This document shows positions 9,301-18,165 of a stretch of 64,000 nt of DNA, in pieces (within the stretch, counting starts at the first letter, position 1; every line of letters starts with the position of its first letter). The notes under the pieces were generated by a model. That model did not search any database and was not told the DNA's origin. It worked only from the letters and a program-made list of their open reading frames with translations. The stretch lies in assembly GCA_002403155.1 (NCBI GenBank), contig DHHF01000009.1, positions 1 to 64,000 on the forward strand. The letters run 5' to 3'. The position numbers were made by a program, and so were the translations under genes. Source of the stretch: Sulfurovum sp. UBA4779 (GTDB lineage Bacteria > Campylobacterota > Campylobacteria > Campylobacterales > Sulfurovaceae).

Positions 9301-9423
9301 CACAACAGGAAACATCTCTTTGGGAATTTTGATATAGGCAAAAATGCCCATAAACAACAAAAATACCAAAATGGTATGATTCAGTCTTGAATTGTCAAGA
9401 AAATATTTTATAAGATAGCCCAA
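6346..9423 (-). CDS. RND-family efflux permease
   Basis: About 1025-residue inner-membrane proton-driven transporter of the AcrB/HAE type. A first membrane span (HTILVFLLFMGIFAYIKIP) is followed by a large periplasmic porter domain, then a run of spans with LGIVVDDAIIVSENIQRHLDEG, which keeps the two adjacent aspartates of the proton relay. The pattern repeats in the second half with GMLGLAGVVINDGIIMLDFL. Length matches the family. TTG starts at 9429 and 9423 are both open; 9423 has GAGGG at 8 bases spacing. Downstream is its adaptor, but no TolC-like outer membrane channel gene is nearby, so it presumably borrows one encoded elsewhere. Substrate cannot be inferred. Confidence 0.92.
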   Translation of the reverse strand: MGYLIKYFLDNSRLNHTILVFLLFMGIFAYIKIPKEMFPVVTLDTIDIKGSYIGASADALNNFAVREIENQIDAISGIKKVSSTVTNGSFMVTIELQDGINRYEVLNEVKDAISIAKQYLPSDMEEPVATVSQRVMSLLNVSLSSNAYDQKGLLNIAEKLKTSVFQVPHISDVQIFGDSDLQIDIMLDHKKIMAYGLNSSLIINKIKELSYIYPVAFVEQVGNHIFLTANNNKFDPEFWKETLIEADGKKIYLGDVAAVKIDYPTKDTISRFNAKPSIALLIFKDEQGDSIKVAQEVKKVLSKTQNASKDLSIDVSRDSSRPVEQRIKTILSNMTLGLILVGFSMYLLISPRLSLVIVMGIPFSFIFGLLVIEALGYSLNMISLMAMLITLGIVVDDAIIVSENIQRHLDEGADVSEAVINGTKEMIMPVMIAAFTTIFAFLPMLLISGEMGLLIKLIPLVISVLIFSSLIESFFFLPLHAKHILRKNDKLFDWSAIYNAYEKILHKTIHYKKIFLLVFYLAVPALTVFAIQESRFQMFPDMDSRNVTLSVKLDDSLSIEETDKIVKRYETLLLENKQRFYIKNINTSVGVFSDLAGTTEVIENGFTLMLELEDFKEDNILDNYINPVLSLSFDFEQKEKIRLESTQTVMQKIREFITPVVQEDKAVDFNIVSSRLHVMKTDIEIKLSSDDTRSLIEYIEKFKTKLSSIEGVKDVTDNTKMGEKEYKFILNHYGQMLGLTDSAVALALNSYFMEKEQAATFDNSGIIKIKTYSIHKDNFDELKHFPIPLGNGFVELQDVVDFTVERNFEKIEKENGKIYKSVFANVDNRIISANEVLKQIDEIVQEAKQHDIAVSFGGEREKSAQMAIDMIKAFMIAMFLIFITLLINFPSFRVSLMLISVIPFTILGAVAGHFIMGINLNSQSMIGMLGLAGVVINDGIIMLDFLHGTKKKEEFFKRAKQRVRPILITSITTVLGLMTIIFFPSGESIMLQPIAISLGFGIAWGTVLNLFYLPALYAMVFNIKD

Positions 9424-9541
9424 AAGCAATTCCCTCGTTTTTAGCTAGATAATTTGAAATTTTTGCGGCCTATTATAGCCTTCGGTATATTAATCGATAT
9501 TAACCGGCTGCTATTTGTATGACACCGGATGTCTTTTTTGG

Positions 9542-10891
9542 CTAATTGCCGCTTCCGTTTAGCTGGTTTGCAACATATTTTGCATGATTGTCCGTCATCC
9601 CGATCACATAATCCATCACCCGTTGATACATATGATACAGATTGTCTGTTTTTTTAGGCTTGCTTCCGCCCATCAGCTCCAAAGCCCTTTTGTCCCTAAA
9701 AGACAGTTTTGCCTCATCTCCCGTCTTATAAAGCTTATAGGTTGCGGGGATAAAAATATCAAGCAGCGTTTGGATGATATTGTAAGCTCCCAGTTCTAAT
9801 TGTATCTTTCGTTTCTCGTTAAATATTTTTTGGCTTCCCAGTTTTTTGGCTTCGCAAATGCCTGCTTGATACGCGTTGTTTGTAAAAAGTTCGATCAAGT
9901 CTTTTGGCTGATCATCTCCCATGATCGCATCAAAATTTTTTTCAAATACTTCCATAGTGTGTGCAGCCAAATGATAGATGGAGGCGGCTACCATTTTTGA
10001 AATCTTCTGCGTGGGCGTATAACGTTGATCATGGTATATCCCTTCTGTGGCATCCTCTTTGCAAATCAAAACAAAAATCTCTCTTACATCCTCCAAAGAG
10101 ATAATTTTCAGCTCAAACGCGTCCTGCAAATCCAGCAATCCGTAGCAAATATCGTCCGCAGCCTCCATCAAATAAGAAAGAGGATGTCTTTTGAACGTAC
10201 CGTCAGACTTGATCAATCCCAGCTCGCCAAACAACAGTGCAAAAAAATCAGCTTCACTATGAAAATAATTGAATTTTTGTTTTTCGTTCGTTTTGCAAAA
10301 GCGCGAACAGTAAGGATACTTCACCAATGTTCCCAATGTCGCAAACGTAAGGTTCATGCCTCCGGCACATAGATTGTTCTCTGTTTTGCTGACGATCCTG
10401 AAACTTTGGGCATTGCCGTCAAGGTAGATAAAATCTTCCAGCTCTTTTGGCGAAAGCTCTTCTAAAAAATCTTTGTTTTGATTTTTAAAAAACCACTCTT
10501 TGATCACCTCTTCTCCGGCATGTCCGAAAGGAGGATTGCCGATATCATGCGCCAAACATGCCGTTTGGACGATATAGGCTACATCATAAGGTTCTATAGA
10601 GGGATGTTTTTTCCTTAAAAATTCTCCGGCTTTCAGCCCCAGGCTTCTTCCGACGCTGGCCACCTCCAAACTGTGGGTCAGCCGATTGTGGACATGATCG
10701 TTTTTTGACAATGGATGCACTTGGGTTTTTTTAGACAAGCGTCTAAAGGAATTGGAAAAAATGACCTTGTCATAATCTTTATGATAGCTGCTGTGATGAT
10801 GCGCTTCATAGCGATCTTCTTTTATCCCCTCTGCACCATAGTATCTTTTTTTAGACAGCAGCTTTTCTAACGGCTCTAATCGATCATGCAT
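9542..10891 (-). CDS. dgt: Deoxyguanosinetriphosphate triphosphohydrolase-like protein
   Basis: 449-residue HD-domain dNTPase that releases triphosphate from deoxynucleotides and so limits dNTP pools. The HD motifs are visible: NRLTHSLEVASVGRSLG, then CLAHDIGNPPFGHAGEE, and further H/D residues in EAADDICYGLLDLQDA. Length is close to long bacterial dGTPases. It begins 23 bases after metH ends, with GAAGTG upstream, so it is likely co-transcribed with metH. dGTP specificity is a family assumption; many relatives have broader dNTPase activity. Confidence 0.9.
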   Translation of the reverse strand: MHDRLEPLEKLLSKKRYYGAEGIKEDRYEAHHHSSYHKDYDKVIFSNSFRRLSKKTQVHPLSKNDHVHNRLTHSLEVASVGRSLGLKAGEFLRKKHPSIEPYDVAYIVQTACLAHDIGNPPFGHAGEEVIKEWFFKNQNKDFLEELSPKELEDFIYLDGNAQSFRIVSKTENNLCAGGMNLTFATLGTLVKYPYCSRFCKTNEKQKFNYFHSEADFFALLFGELGLIKSDGTFKRHPLSYLMEAADDICYGLLDLQDAFELKIISLEDVREIFVLICKEDATEGIYHDQRYTPTQKISKMVAASIYHLAAHTMEVFEKNFDAIMGDDQPKDLIELFTNNAYQAGICEAKKLGSQKIFNEKRKIQLELGAYNIIQTLLDIFIPATYKLYKTGDEAKLSFRDKRALELMGGSKPKKTDNLYHMYQRVMDYVIGMTDNHAKYVANQLNGSGN

Positions 10892-10914
10892 TCGACAATT
10901 TCACTTCATTTTCT

Positions 10915-13900
10915 TTATACGGCATAATATGTCGCTTCTTTATGATGCACCACGAGCGCAGTGGTGCTTTGTTCAGGGTGTATCTGGAATGTTTCGCTAA
11001 GCTCTATGCCGAACTCTTCAGGTTTTAGCAGATCAAAAAGCTCCCGATTCTGCTCCAAATCCGGACATGCCGGATATCCAAACGAATATCTGGCTCCTTG
11101 GTAACGGTTCATTCTCACATCCCTTAAGGTGTGCCCTTCATCTTCGCTTGCAATGCCAAGATCCAAGCGTATCTGCTTGTGCGCTATCTCGGCGAGCGCT
11201 TCTGCCAGCTCCACGGAGAGCCCGTGCACCAGATTGTATTCAAGATATTTCCCGGCATTATACAGCTCTTTTTCGTATTGGCTGAATTTCTTTCCTGCAC
11301 TTACGCATGTCAGCGCGATCACGTCATGCCTTTCATGACAAAAAAAGTCGCTCAAAGCACGGTACGGTTTTTTGCTTTGCCTTGGAAAATGAAATTGCGC
11401 TACAGCCCTTCCGATGATCTCGTAAAGCGGCTCCCGGTTGGCATTGGCATCGATATTCCACCCTTCCTTCTCATCAAAAAGCAACAGCTCCCTGTCATTG
11501 CTTCTGCACGGATAATAGCCGTAAATAATGATCGGCTCAAAAAGGTCTTTTTCGACAAATTCGCGTTTGAGCCTTTCAAATGCGGGAATTACGGTCTCAT
11601 CAAGCAATTTCGCATACGCTTCTTTGCTCATGCCTTTGCTTTTGTATCCCCAATGCATTTTAAAAACGGAACGCGTGTTGACCCATCGATAAACCATATC
11701 GATATCCAAATCGGCTTTTTTCAGCACCCTTCTGCCCCAAAAAGGCGGCGTAGGTATCTCTACGGTGCGGTCGGGCATTTTGATTTGCTCAAAAGGCGGA
11801 ATAATCGCTTTTTTTTGAATCTTCTCTTGCCGCTCCGTCATATCGCCGGCCAACCGTGTATCCAACCCTACAGAGGGGTCTTGGTTATATTTTTCGATGC
11901 GGCTCATGGCCGTTACGCCGTCAAACGCATCCCGGCAGTAAAAAATCGGCCCCTTATAGACAGGCCGGCAAAAATCATCGACAAAACTGCGTGTCAATGC
12001 CGCACCGCCTAAAAGGACAGGTATCTCAAGCCCCATCTGTGCCATTGCTTCAAGGTTTTCTTTCATTACTGCGGTAGATTTGACCAACAGCCCGCTCATG
12101 CCTATCGCATGCACTTGCAGCTCTTTGAGTACGTCAAGATACTCTTGCAGTTCGGTTTTGATGCCTACATTGATCACTTTAAATCCGTTATTGGATAAAA
12201 TGATATCCACCAGGTTTTTGCCCACATCATGCACGTCGCCTTTAACGGTGCCTATCACCAGCGTCGTATCCGTTTCTTTTTCCTGCTTGGTAAGATGCAC
12301 AGTAAGATGATCCACCGTAGTTTTCATCGTTTCGGCACTTTGAAGCACAAAAGGCAGCTGCATTTGCCCGCTTCCGAAAAGCTCACCCACTACTTTCATC
12401 GCATCGATGAGTATCTCATTGACGATTTTGTCCGGATGAATATGATGGCGGGCCTCTTCAACCAAAGGGATCATACGTTCTTTGTCGCCGTCTAAAAGCA
12501 GTTTTGCAATCTTCTCTTCGAAACTCATTGCCTCATACGCTTCATCGGTCGCATTGTTATCAACCGTTTTATCGGAAAAATACTCGATAAACTTAAAAAG
12601 CGAGTTATCGTCCGCCCGAAACAATAGCTCTTCGCAAATATCAATCTCTTCTTGGCTCATCTTGGCTAGAGGCACAATGTGCTTGACATTGATGATGACC
12701 GAGGTCATCCCCGCTGCAACACAATGATGCAAGAAAACCGAGTTGAGATACACCCTTGCATTGGCGCTCAATCCGAATGAGATATTTGAAAGCCCCAGCG
12801 TAGAGCCTACCTGAGGATATTTTTTGTGCAGCTGCCGTATGGCTTCCAACGTTTGCACCGCTGCATCGCGATACTCCGGATCTCCCGAACCGACCGTAAA
12901 TGTCAACATATCGAAAATCAGATTTTTGGGATCAATGCCGTGACGGTTTACGCACAGATCATAGATACGCTCAGCGATACGAAGCTTGTCTTCGGTGGTT
13001 TTTGCCATTCCCTTTTCATCGATCGTCAAACACACAAGCGCGGTGCCGTATTTTTTTGCCAGCGTGCAAATCTCATCAAGCTTGCCTTCGCCGTCTTCCA
13101 AATTGACCGAATTGATGATAGGTTTGCCGCCGATGCATTTCAGCGCTTCTTCCATCGTGGCTACACGTGTCGCATCGGGCATCAGCGGCAAGGGTATCTT
13201 TTGGTTGTACAATTCCATCACTGCACGCATATCCGCCGCCCCGTCTCGGCCGGCAAATTCCACATTCACATCCAGACAATGTGCCCCGTCCCGCACTTGC
13301 GCCTGCCCGACGGTTAAAGTGCCTTCATAATCACCCGCAACGATAAGCTCGCGAAACGCTTTGGAGCCTGTAGCGTTGCTTCGCTCCCCTATCAATAAAG
13401 GGGCAGGTTTTTGAAACAGTTCTACACTGTTAAACAGTGAAGCGATCGAAGGGTTGACGGCGCCTGTAGGTTTTTTAGGTTTGATGTCTTTAAGGGCTTT
13501 TTTGAGCGCCTGGATGTGCTGTGGCGTTGTGCCGCAGCACCCTCCCAAAAAACTCACCCCGTCAAATTCGGCAAACTCAAGCTGTTTTGCCGCAAACTCA
13601 TTGGGCCCCATCGGATAGTAGGTGTAGCCTCCTCTGTTTTGCGGCAGCCCGGCATTGGCATGCACGGAGATGGGGATGCTGCACAGTTCGCTGAGTGTTT
13701 TGACATGCTTTTTGACTTGATCGGGGCCCGTTCCGCAGTTAAATCCAAGCGAAAGCAAATCAAAAGGCTCCAATATCGTTACGATCGTAGAAGCATCCGT
13801 CCCGATAAGCATACTGCCGCTTAGCTCAATGGTCACGGAAACCATAATAGGCAATTTAACCTTGCGCTTACTGTTTGCCGCTTCGCATCCGTGGATTGCG

Positions 13901-14424
13901 GCCTTGATTTGAAGCGGATCTTGGCAGGTTTCGAGCAAAAAGATATCACATCCCCCATCGATCAATCCCAAAGCCGCCTCTTTGTACCCCTCAAACATTT
14001 CATCATAATGGATATGTCCCAAGGAAGGCAGTTTTGTTCCCGGACCTAACGAACCCAATACAAATCGCGGGGACTGCGGCGTCGCATACTGATCGCATAT
14101 CTTTCTGACAAGCTGTGCGCCCTTTTTGGAAAGTTCATACGCACGCTCTTTCATGTCATACTCGTCCAATACCCAAGGCATCGTGCCGAAAGTATTGGTT
14201 TTGATCATGTCCGCACCCGCCATCGCATAGCGCTTATGGATTCTCTCTATAAGTTCGGGGGCAGTATCGTTAAGCAGCTCATTGCATCCTTCCTGAGACA
14301 CCCCCTTGTCATCGATCCAGGCTTCTTTCGGTACTTTGAGGTCTTGTATTTGCGTTCCCATAGCACCGTCTATGACCAAAATATGTTGCGTTAAAAGTGA
14401 TTGTATCGTTTGAACGGTAGACAA
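10915..14424 (-). CDS. metH: Cobalamin-dependent methionine synthase
   Basis: About 1169 residues: transfers a methyl group from 5-methyltetrahydrofolate to homocysteine through methylcobalamin. All four modules are present: homocysteine-binding barrel (DGAMGTQIQ, zinc ligands in GGCCGTTPQHI near residue 296), pterin-binding barrel (LIGERSNATGSKAF), B12 module with the cofactor histidine in GDVHDVGKN (near 731) and GGAALTRSF, and the C-terminal reactivation domain with S-adenosylmethionine-binding region (RYSFGYPACPDL). I chose TTG at 14424, with AAAGGA 6-7 bases upstream; an open frame 12 codons longer has no ribosome site. No riboswitch was seen in the 220-base upstream gap. Confidence 0.95.
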   Translation of the reverse strand: MSTVQTIQSLLTQHILVIDGAMGTQIQDLKVPKEAWIDDKGVSQEGCNELLNDTAPELIERIHKRYAMAGADMIKTNTFGTMPWVLDEYDMKERAYELSKKGAQLVRKICDQYATPQSPRFVLGSLGPGTKLPSLGHIHYDEMFEGYKEAALGLIDGGCDIFLLETCQDPLQIKAAIHGCEAANSKRKVKLPIMVSVTIELSGSMLIGTDASTIVTILEPFDLLSLGFNCGTGPDQVKKHVKTLSELCSIPISVHANAGLPQNRGGYTYYPMGPNEFAAKQLEFAEFDGVSFLGGCCGTTPQHIQALKKALKDIKPKKPTGAVNPSIASLFNSVELFQKPAPLLIGERSNATGSKAFRELIVAGDYEGTLTVGQAQVRDGAHCLDVNVEFAGRDGAADMRAVMELYNQKIPLPLMPDATRVATMEEALKCIGGKPIINSVNLEDGEGKLDEICTLAKKYGTALVCLTIDEKGMAKTTEDKLRIAERIYDLCVNRHGIDPKNLIFDMLTFTVGSGDPEYRDAAVQTLEAIRQLHKKYPQVGSTLGLSNISFGLSANARVYLNSVFLHHCVAAGMTSVIINVKHIVPLAKMSQEEIDICEELLFRADDNSLFKFIEYFSDKTVDNNATDEAYEAMSFEEKIAKLLLDGDKERMIPLVEEARHHIHPDKIVNEILIDAMKVVGELFGSGQMQLPFVLQSAETMKTTVDHLTVHLTKQEKETDTTLVIGTVKGDVHDVGKNLVDIILSNNGFKVINVGIKTELQEYLDVLKELQVHAIGMSGLLVKSTAVMKENLEAMAQMGLEIPVLLGGAALTRSFVDDFCRPVYKGPIFYCRDAFDGVTAMSRIEKYNQDPSVGLDTRLAGDMTERQEKIQKKAIIPPFEQIKMPDRTVEIPTPPFWGRRVLKKADLDIDMVYRWVNTRSVFKMHWGYKSKGMSKEAYAKLLDETVIPAFERLKREFVEKDLFEPIIIYGYYPCRSNDRELLLFDEKEGWNIDANANREPLYEIIGRAVAQFHFPRQSKKPYRALSDFFCHERHDVIALTCVSAGKKFSQYEKELYNAGKYLEYNLVHGLSVELAEALAEIAHKQIRLDLGIASEDEGHTLRDVRMNRYQGARYSFGYPACPDLEQNRELFDLLKPEEFGIELSETFQIHPEQSTTALVVHHKEATYYAV

Positions 14425-14587
14425 AAAATTTCCTTTATTGTAATGGTGTAATTGTAACAAAGTATGAAATAAATACGTTTAAAAGAATGCTAAGCGATGA
14501 TCGTGCAGAAAAGACAACATAAAGAAAAAAATAAAATTGATGATAAATGCAAATCACCAAAAACACAAAAAATATATCGATTGCAAA

Positions 14588-14620
14588 GCAGAAACTGCCT
14601 TGCTTCAGGCAGAAATCTGC
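14588..14620. repeat. Interrupted stem-loop in gap before metH
   Basis: CTGCCT-tgcttc-AGGCAG, flanked by GCAGA and TCTGC that can extend the stem across a small internal loop. It lies between the 76-residue gene and metH, both minus strand. No T-run follows directly, so it is not a classical terminator. It may be an attenuator, processing site or mRNA-stability hairpin. Nothing else is recognisable in the gap 14425-14646. Confidence 0.45.
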
Positions 14621-14646
14621 TTGATTCCCGCCTCTTTCAGAAAAAC

Positions 14647-14877
14647 CTAAAGCGCTTCTTTGGCTTTTTGCAGCGCTTCGATAACGGCATCGATATTTTC
14701 TTTTGGAATATGCACTTTCCAATCAGGCTCTTCTAAGTTGGCCTGCAAAGATATGCCGATGCTTGCTACGCTTGCACTTTTAGCCCCATAAGGTTCCGCA
14801 ATGGTTGCTATGGTAATTTTCCCTTCGTTTGTATTACTCAGTGCTATCTCTTTGATTTTCGTAACTGCTCCGCTCAT
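14647..14877 (-). CDS. Small conserved-looking hypothetical protein
   Basis: 76-residue soluble protein of unknown function. It has an amphipathic N-terminal helix (AVTKIKEIALS), beta-like stretches (KITIATIAEPYG, SASVASIGISLQ), a tryptophan (EPDWKVHIP) and a C-terminal helix of A, K, E and L. Codon use and composition match neighbouring housekeeping genes, and the frame is clean and starts at ATG. It lies between lpxD and metH on the same strand, 64 bases after lpxD. The compact alpha/beta pattern suggests a small folded domain. Confidence 0.65.
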   Translation of the reverse strand: MSGAVTKIKEIALSNTNEGKITIATIAEPYGAKSASVASIGISLQANLEEPDWKVHIPKENIDAVIEALQKAKEAL

Positions 14878-14941
14878 GCTCTATCCTTTTATCTGTAATA
14901 GTATGTTGCATTGGATTATAGCACAGTTTTTCATGCTTATT

Positions 14942-15901
14942 TTATTTTTGTTTGAGCATTTTAGAAAACATCGCCTGCATCTTGAGCCATGCTTTATGCT
15001 CTATTGCAGGAAATCCGGCATACGTTTTCTTGCCTTCAAGAGATTTTGTCACACCGCCTTTGCCTGCAACCGTTGCAAAGGCACCTACTCTTAAATGCCC
15101 TGCCGTAGCACTTTGCCCGCCCATCACAACATTTCTCTCAAGTATAGTGGAGCCCGCCAGGCCGACCTGGGCGGCACAAAGACAGTGCTCTCCCACATCA
15201 CAATTGTGGGCAATCTGGATAAGATTATCCAGTTTTGTGCCTTTACGGATATAGGTGCTTCCAAACACCGCCCTGTCAATGGTACAATTGGCCCCTATCT
15301 CGACATCATCTTCAATCACAACATTGCCGTTTTGATAGATTTTGATATGCTCCCCTGTTTTAGTGTGGGCAAAACCGTAACCGTCCGAACCGATCACGGT
15401 ACCTGCATGGATGATGCAGCGGCTGCCGATTTGGGTGTGATGATAGAGTGTCACATTGGGGTGCAAAAGGGTATCCGAACCGATTGTTACGCCATCTCCG
15501 ATATAACATCCGGCCAAAATGGTTACATTGTCGCCGATTTGCACGTTTTTCCCAAACCGCACCCGCTTGTCGATATCACATCGCACCCCCATGGATGGAT
15601 ATTCGCCGCCTGCGCTTATCGTATGCGCAAAAAGTTTAGAGGCAAGCGCCAGTTTCAAATAGGGCTCATCGGTAATCAACGCGATCGTATTTGAAGGCAA
15701 CAGATGGGCATAACGCTCTTCGATGATAACCGCTGCGGCTTTTGTCGAAGAGAGTTCGTTGGCATATTTGGCAGCATTGAAAAAACTAAGCTGCGAAGGG
15801 GTGGCTTCGCTGAGCGTATGAAGACCGTCAATCTGAACATCCCTGCCTTCAAAATCAATCTCAATCTCTTGGCAAATCTCCCTTAAGCTGTATGCTTTCA
15901 C
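14942..15901 (-). CDS. lpxD: UDP-3-O-(3-hydroxyacyl)glucosamine N-acyltransferase
   Basis: 319 residues; third step of lipid A synthesis, adding an acyl chain from acyl carrier protein to UDP-3-O-acyl-glucosamine in the cytoplasm. The N-terminal uridine-binding domain (residues about 1-95) is followed by a left-handed beta helix of hexapeptide repeats (VRFGKNVQIGDNVTI and similar) with the catalytic histidine in LIQIAHNCDVGEH, then a short C-terminal helix. The start is GTG with AAGG just upstream. It follows ilvH by about 25 bases, so a lipid A gene is embedded in the branched-chain amino acid cluster. Confidence 0.95.
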   Translation of the reverse strand: MKAYSLREICQEIEIDFEGRDVQIDGLHTLSEATPSQLSFFNAAKYANELSSTKAAAVIIEERYAHLLPSNTIALITDEPYLKLALASKLFAHTISAGGEYPSMGVRCDIDKRVRFGKNVQIGDNVTILAGCYIGDGVTIGSDTLLHPNVTLYHHTQIGSRCIIHAGTVIGSDGYGFAHTKTGEHIKIYQNGNVVIEDDVEIGANCTIDRAVFGSTYIRKGTKLDNLIQIAHNCDVGEHCLCAAQVGLAGSTILERNVVMGGQSATAGHLRVGAFATVAGKGGVTKSLEGKKTYAGFPAIEHKAWLKMQAMFSKMLKQK

Positions 15902-15926
15902 CCTTTACCTTTCATAGCCCGATATG

Positions 15927-16397
15927 CTAACGCTCAATGGCAACAACTCCGCCGCGTACGATTTCACACGGATTGTAGCGTTGCGCCGCTTCGATAAAAT
16001 GTTGGATACGCGTCGGCTCGTCCGCAACCTGGGCGACAACCATCTCTTTGCCGACATTCACGATCCCCCCGTTATAGGCCCTGCACAATGCTTCTATATC
16101 GCTTAAATTTTCAGCGATAGGAAATTTGACAAGCACCATCTCTTTTTCTACCATCTCTTCATGCTCAATGACTTTATACACAGGGATAAGCTTGTGCAAT
16201 TGTTTAGTGATCTGCTCCATCACTTTCGCATTCCCTTTGGTCTCTATGGTGATATGAGACATTTGGCTGTTTGGGATAGGCGCAACCGTAAGCGATTCGA
16301 TATTGTAACCGCGTCCCGCAAAAAGTGCGGTGACCCTTGCAAGTACGGAACTTTCATTCATAACAATTACAGAAATAACACGTCGTGCATCTTTCAT
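15927..16397 (-). CDS. ilvH: Acetolactate synthase small (regulatory) subunit
   Basis: 156 residues. It binds valine and activates the catalytic subunit for feedback control of isoleucine, valine and leucine synthesis. An N-terminal ACT domain (RRVISVIVMNESSVLARVTA and GRGYNIESLTVAPI) is followed by the C-terminal small-subunit domain (DEPTRIQHFIEAAQRYNP, VRGGVVAIER). It lies 13 bases downstream of ilvB, the classical pairing. Length is normal for the family. Confidence 0.96.
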   Translation of the reverse strand: MKDARRVISVIVMNESSVLARVTALFAGRGYNIESLTVAPIPNSQMSHITIETKGNAKVMEQITKQLHKLIPVYKVIEHEEMVEKEMVLVKFPIAENLSDIEALCRAYNGGIVNVGKEMVVAQVADEPTRIQHFIEAAQRYNPCEIVRGGVVAIER

Positions 16398-16410
16398 TCT
16401 TTCCCCTTCC

Positions 16411-18105
16411 CTACTTCTCTACGCTTTGCGGCAGCATCATATTAAACAGTGCGCCGCCTGCCGGTACCATCGGAAGTACATTTTCAAAACGGTTAATGGC
16501 AATATTCATAAAACAAACCTTGTCCTGTACAATGGCATCTTTGAGCGCTGCATCAAACTCTTCTTTGGTTGTCACATCATACCCTATACCGCCGCATGCC
16601 TCGGCCAATGCTTTCCAGTTTGGCTGAAAAGTAAGATCCGTTTGCGAATAGCGCTTTTCATAAAAGAAACTTTGCCATTGTCTTACCATTCCGAGAAAAT
16701 GGTTATTTAAAATCAAATTGATCACCGGTATTTTGTATTCGGCTGCCGTAACAAGTTCCTGCATATTCATCAAAATCGATCCATCTCCGGTAATGTTGAT
16801 GACTGTTTTTTCAGGAAAGGCGCGTTTTGCCCCGATCGCAGCAGGAAGCCCAAATCCCATCGTTCCCAGGCCTCCTGAGTTGATCCATTGCCGCGGCCTG
16901 TCAAACGGATAGTGCTGGGCCGCCCACATCTGATGCTGTCCGACATCTGATGTAATGATCGCATTTTCTCCGACCAACTCGCCTACCCTTTCAATCACCC
17001 ATTGCGGCTTAAGCACCTCATCGCTGTCCACATACGATTGAGGATGAAGTGCATCATAACGCTTCAGGATCTCTCTCCATGCCTGATATCTGTTAGGGTT
17101 GACATCCTCCAGCAGAGGGATCATGTTTTCCAGTACATCGCGCACATCACCGACAATCGGATAATCCACATCAACCAATTTCGAGATATTTGCAGGGTCG
17201 ATATCCACATGAATGATATCTGCATACCGTGCAAATTCCGAAAGCTTGCCTGTTACCCTGTCGTCAAATCTGGCACCCAAAGCGATAATAAGGTCCGTTT
17301 CGCTCATTGCCATATTGGAAGCATAATTCCCGTGCATACCGAGCATCCCTAAAAGCAAAGGGTTTTTTGCACCCATCACGCCTCTTGCCATGAGCGTTTC
17401 CACTGCCGGGATCTGTGTTTTTTCGGCCAATTCCCGTACCAAATCGCTTGCGTTGGACAACACAATGCCCCCCCCTGCATAAATCAGCGGCTTTTTAGCT
17501 TTTTTGATCGCCTCTACCGCTTTTTCTATCTGCTTTTTGTTGCCTTTGTATGTCGGTTTATAGGTAGGTATGTTTACGGTTTCAGGATAAACAAAATTTC
17601 CCATCGCTACGGTAATATCTTTCGGTACATCCACAAGTACAGGGCCCGGCCTTCCGGATCTTGCGATATAAAAAGCCTCTTTTAAAATACGCGGAAGCTC
17701 TTCAATCGAGTAAACCAAAAAATTGTGCTTTGTGCAAGGCCTTGAAATGCCCACGGCATCGATCTCCTGAAATCCGTCCGTTCCTATCAGCGATAAAGGA
17801 ACCTGCCCTGAGATAACAACCAAAGGAATAGAATCCATATAGGCCGTCGCCAGTCCCGTCACGGCATTGGTAAACCCCGGCCCGCTTGTTACCATCGCCA
17901 CGCCTACTTTGCCCGTCGCTCTGGCATACCCGTCTGCTGCATGCACTGCTGCTTGCTCATGACGGGTCAGTATATGTTCAAAACCGTTTTGTTTATAAAT
18001 TTCATCGTAAACGTGCATAATCGCACCGCCGGGATAACCAAATACAGTCTTTACACCCTCAGCAATGATCGCCTCACATACCATTTGTGCACCACTCATC
18101 TGCAT
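16411..18105 (-). CDS. ilvB: Acetolactate synthase large (catalytic) subunit
   Basis: 564-residue thiamine diphosphate enzyme that condenses pyruvate to acetolactate or with 2-ketobutyrate to acetohydroxybutyrate. Visible features are the catalytic glutamate region RHEQAAVHAADGYARATG, the FAD/central domain, and the thiamine diphosphate motif GDGSILMNMQELVTAAEY ending in NN near residue 465. Start chosen at ATG 18105 with GGAG about 10 bases upstream; an ATG at 18120 lies on top of that GGAG. It is followed by ilvH, and ilvA lies upstream, so the committed steps of isoleucine synthesis are adjacent. Confidence 0.96.
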   Translation of the reverse strand: MQMSGAQMVCEAIIAEGVKTVFGYPGGAIMHVYDEIYKQNGFEHILTRHEQAAVHAADGYARATGKVGVAMVTSGPGFTNAVTGLATAYMDSIPLVVISGQVPLSLIGTDGFQEIDAVGISRPCTKHNFLVYSIEELPRILKEAFYIARSGRPGPVLVDVPKDITVAMGNFVYPETVNIPTYKPTYKGNKKQIEKAVEAIKKAKKPLIYAGGGIVLSNASDLVRELAEKTQIPAVETLMARGVMGAKNPLLLGMLGMHGNYASNMAMSETDLIIALGARFDDRVTGKLSEFARYADIIHVDIDPANISKLVDVDYPIVGDVRDVLENMIPLLEDVNPNRYQAWREILKRYDALHPQSYVDSDEVLKPQWVIERVGELVGENAIITSDVGQHQMWAAQHYPFDRPRQWINSGGLGTMGFGLPAAIGAKRAFPEKTVINITGDGSILMNMQELVTAAEYKIPVINLILNNHFLGMVRQWQSFFYEKRYSQTDLTFQPNWKALAEACGGIGYDVTTKEEFDAALKDAIVQDKVCFMNIAINRFENVLPMVPAGGALFNMMLPQSVEK

Positions 18106-18165
18106 GATTACACACTCCATTTTTCTTTAAAATATTTTATTTTTTCTGATTATAGCCAAAAAAAA

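Noticed and set aside
11131..12012. 293-codon plus-strand frame opposite metH
   Set aside because: It runs antisense through the B12 and activation domains of a complete MetH; its translation has no domain and an odd composition of H, R and F typical of a shadow frame.
14425..14646. SAM, cobalamin or other riboswitch before metH
   Set aside because: No B12-box, SAM-box or similar conserved core was found; only an interrupted stem-loop is present.
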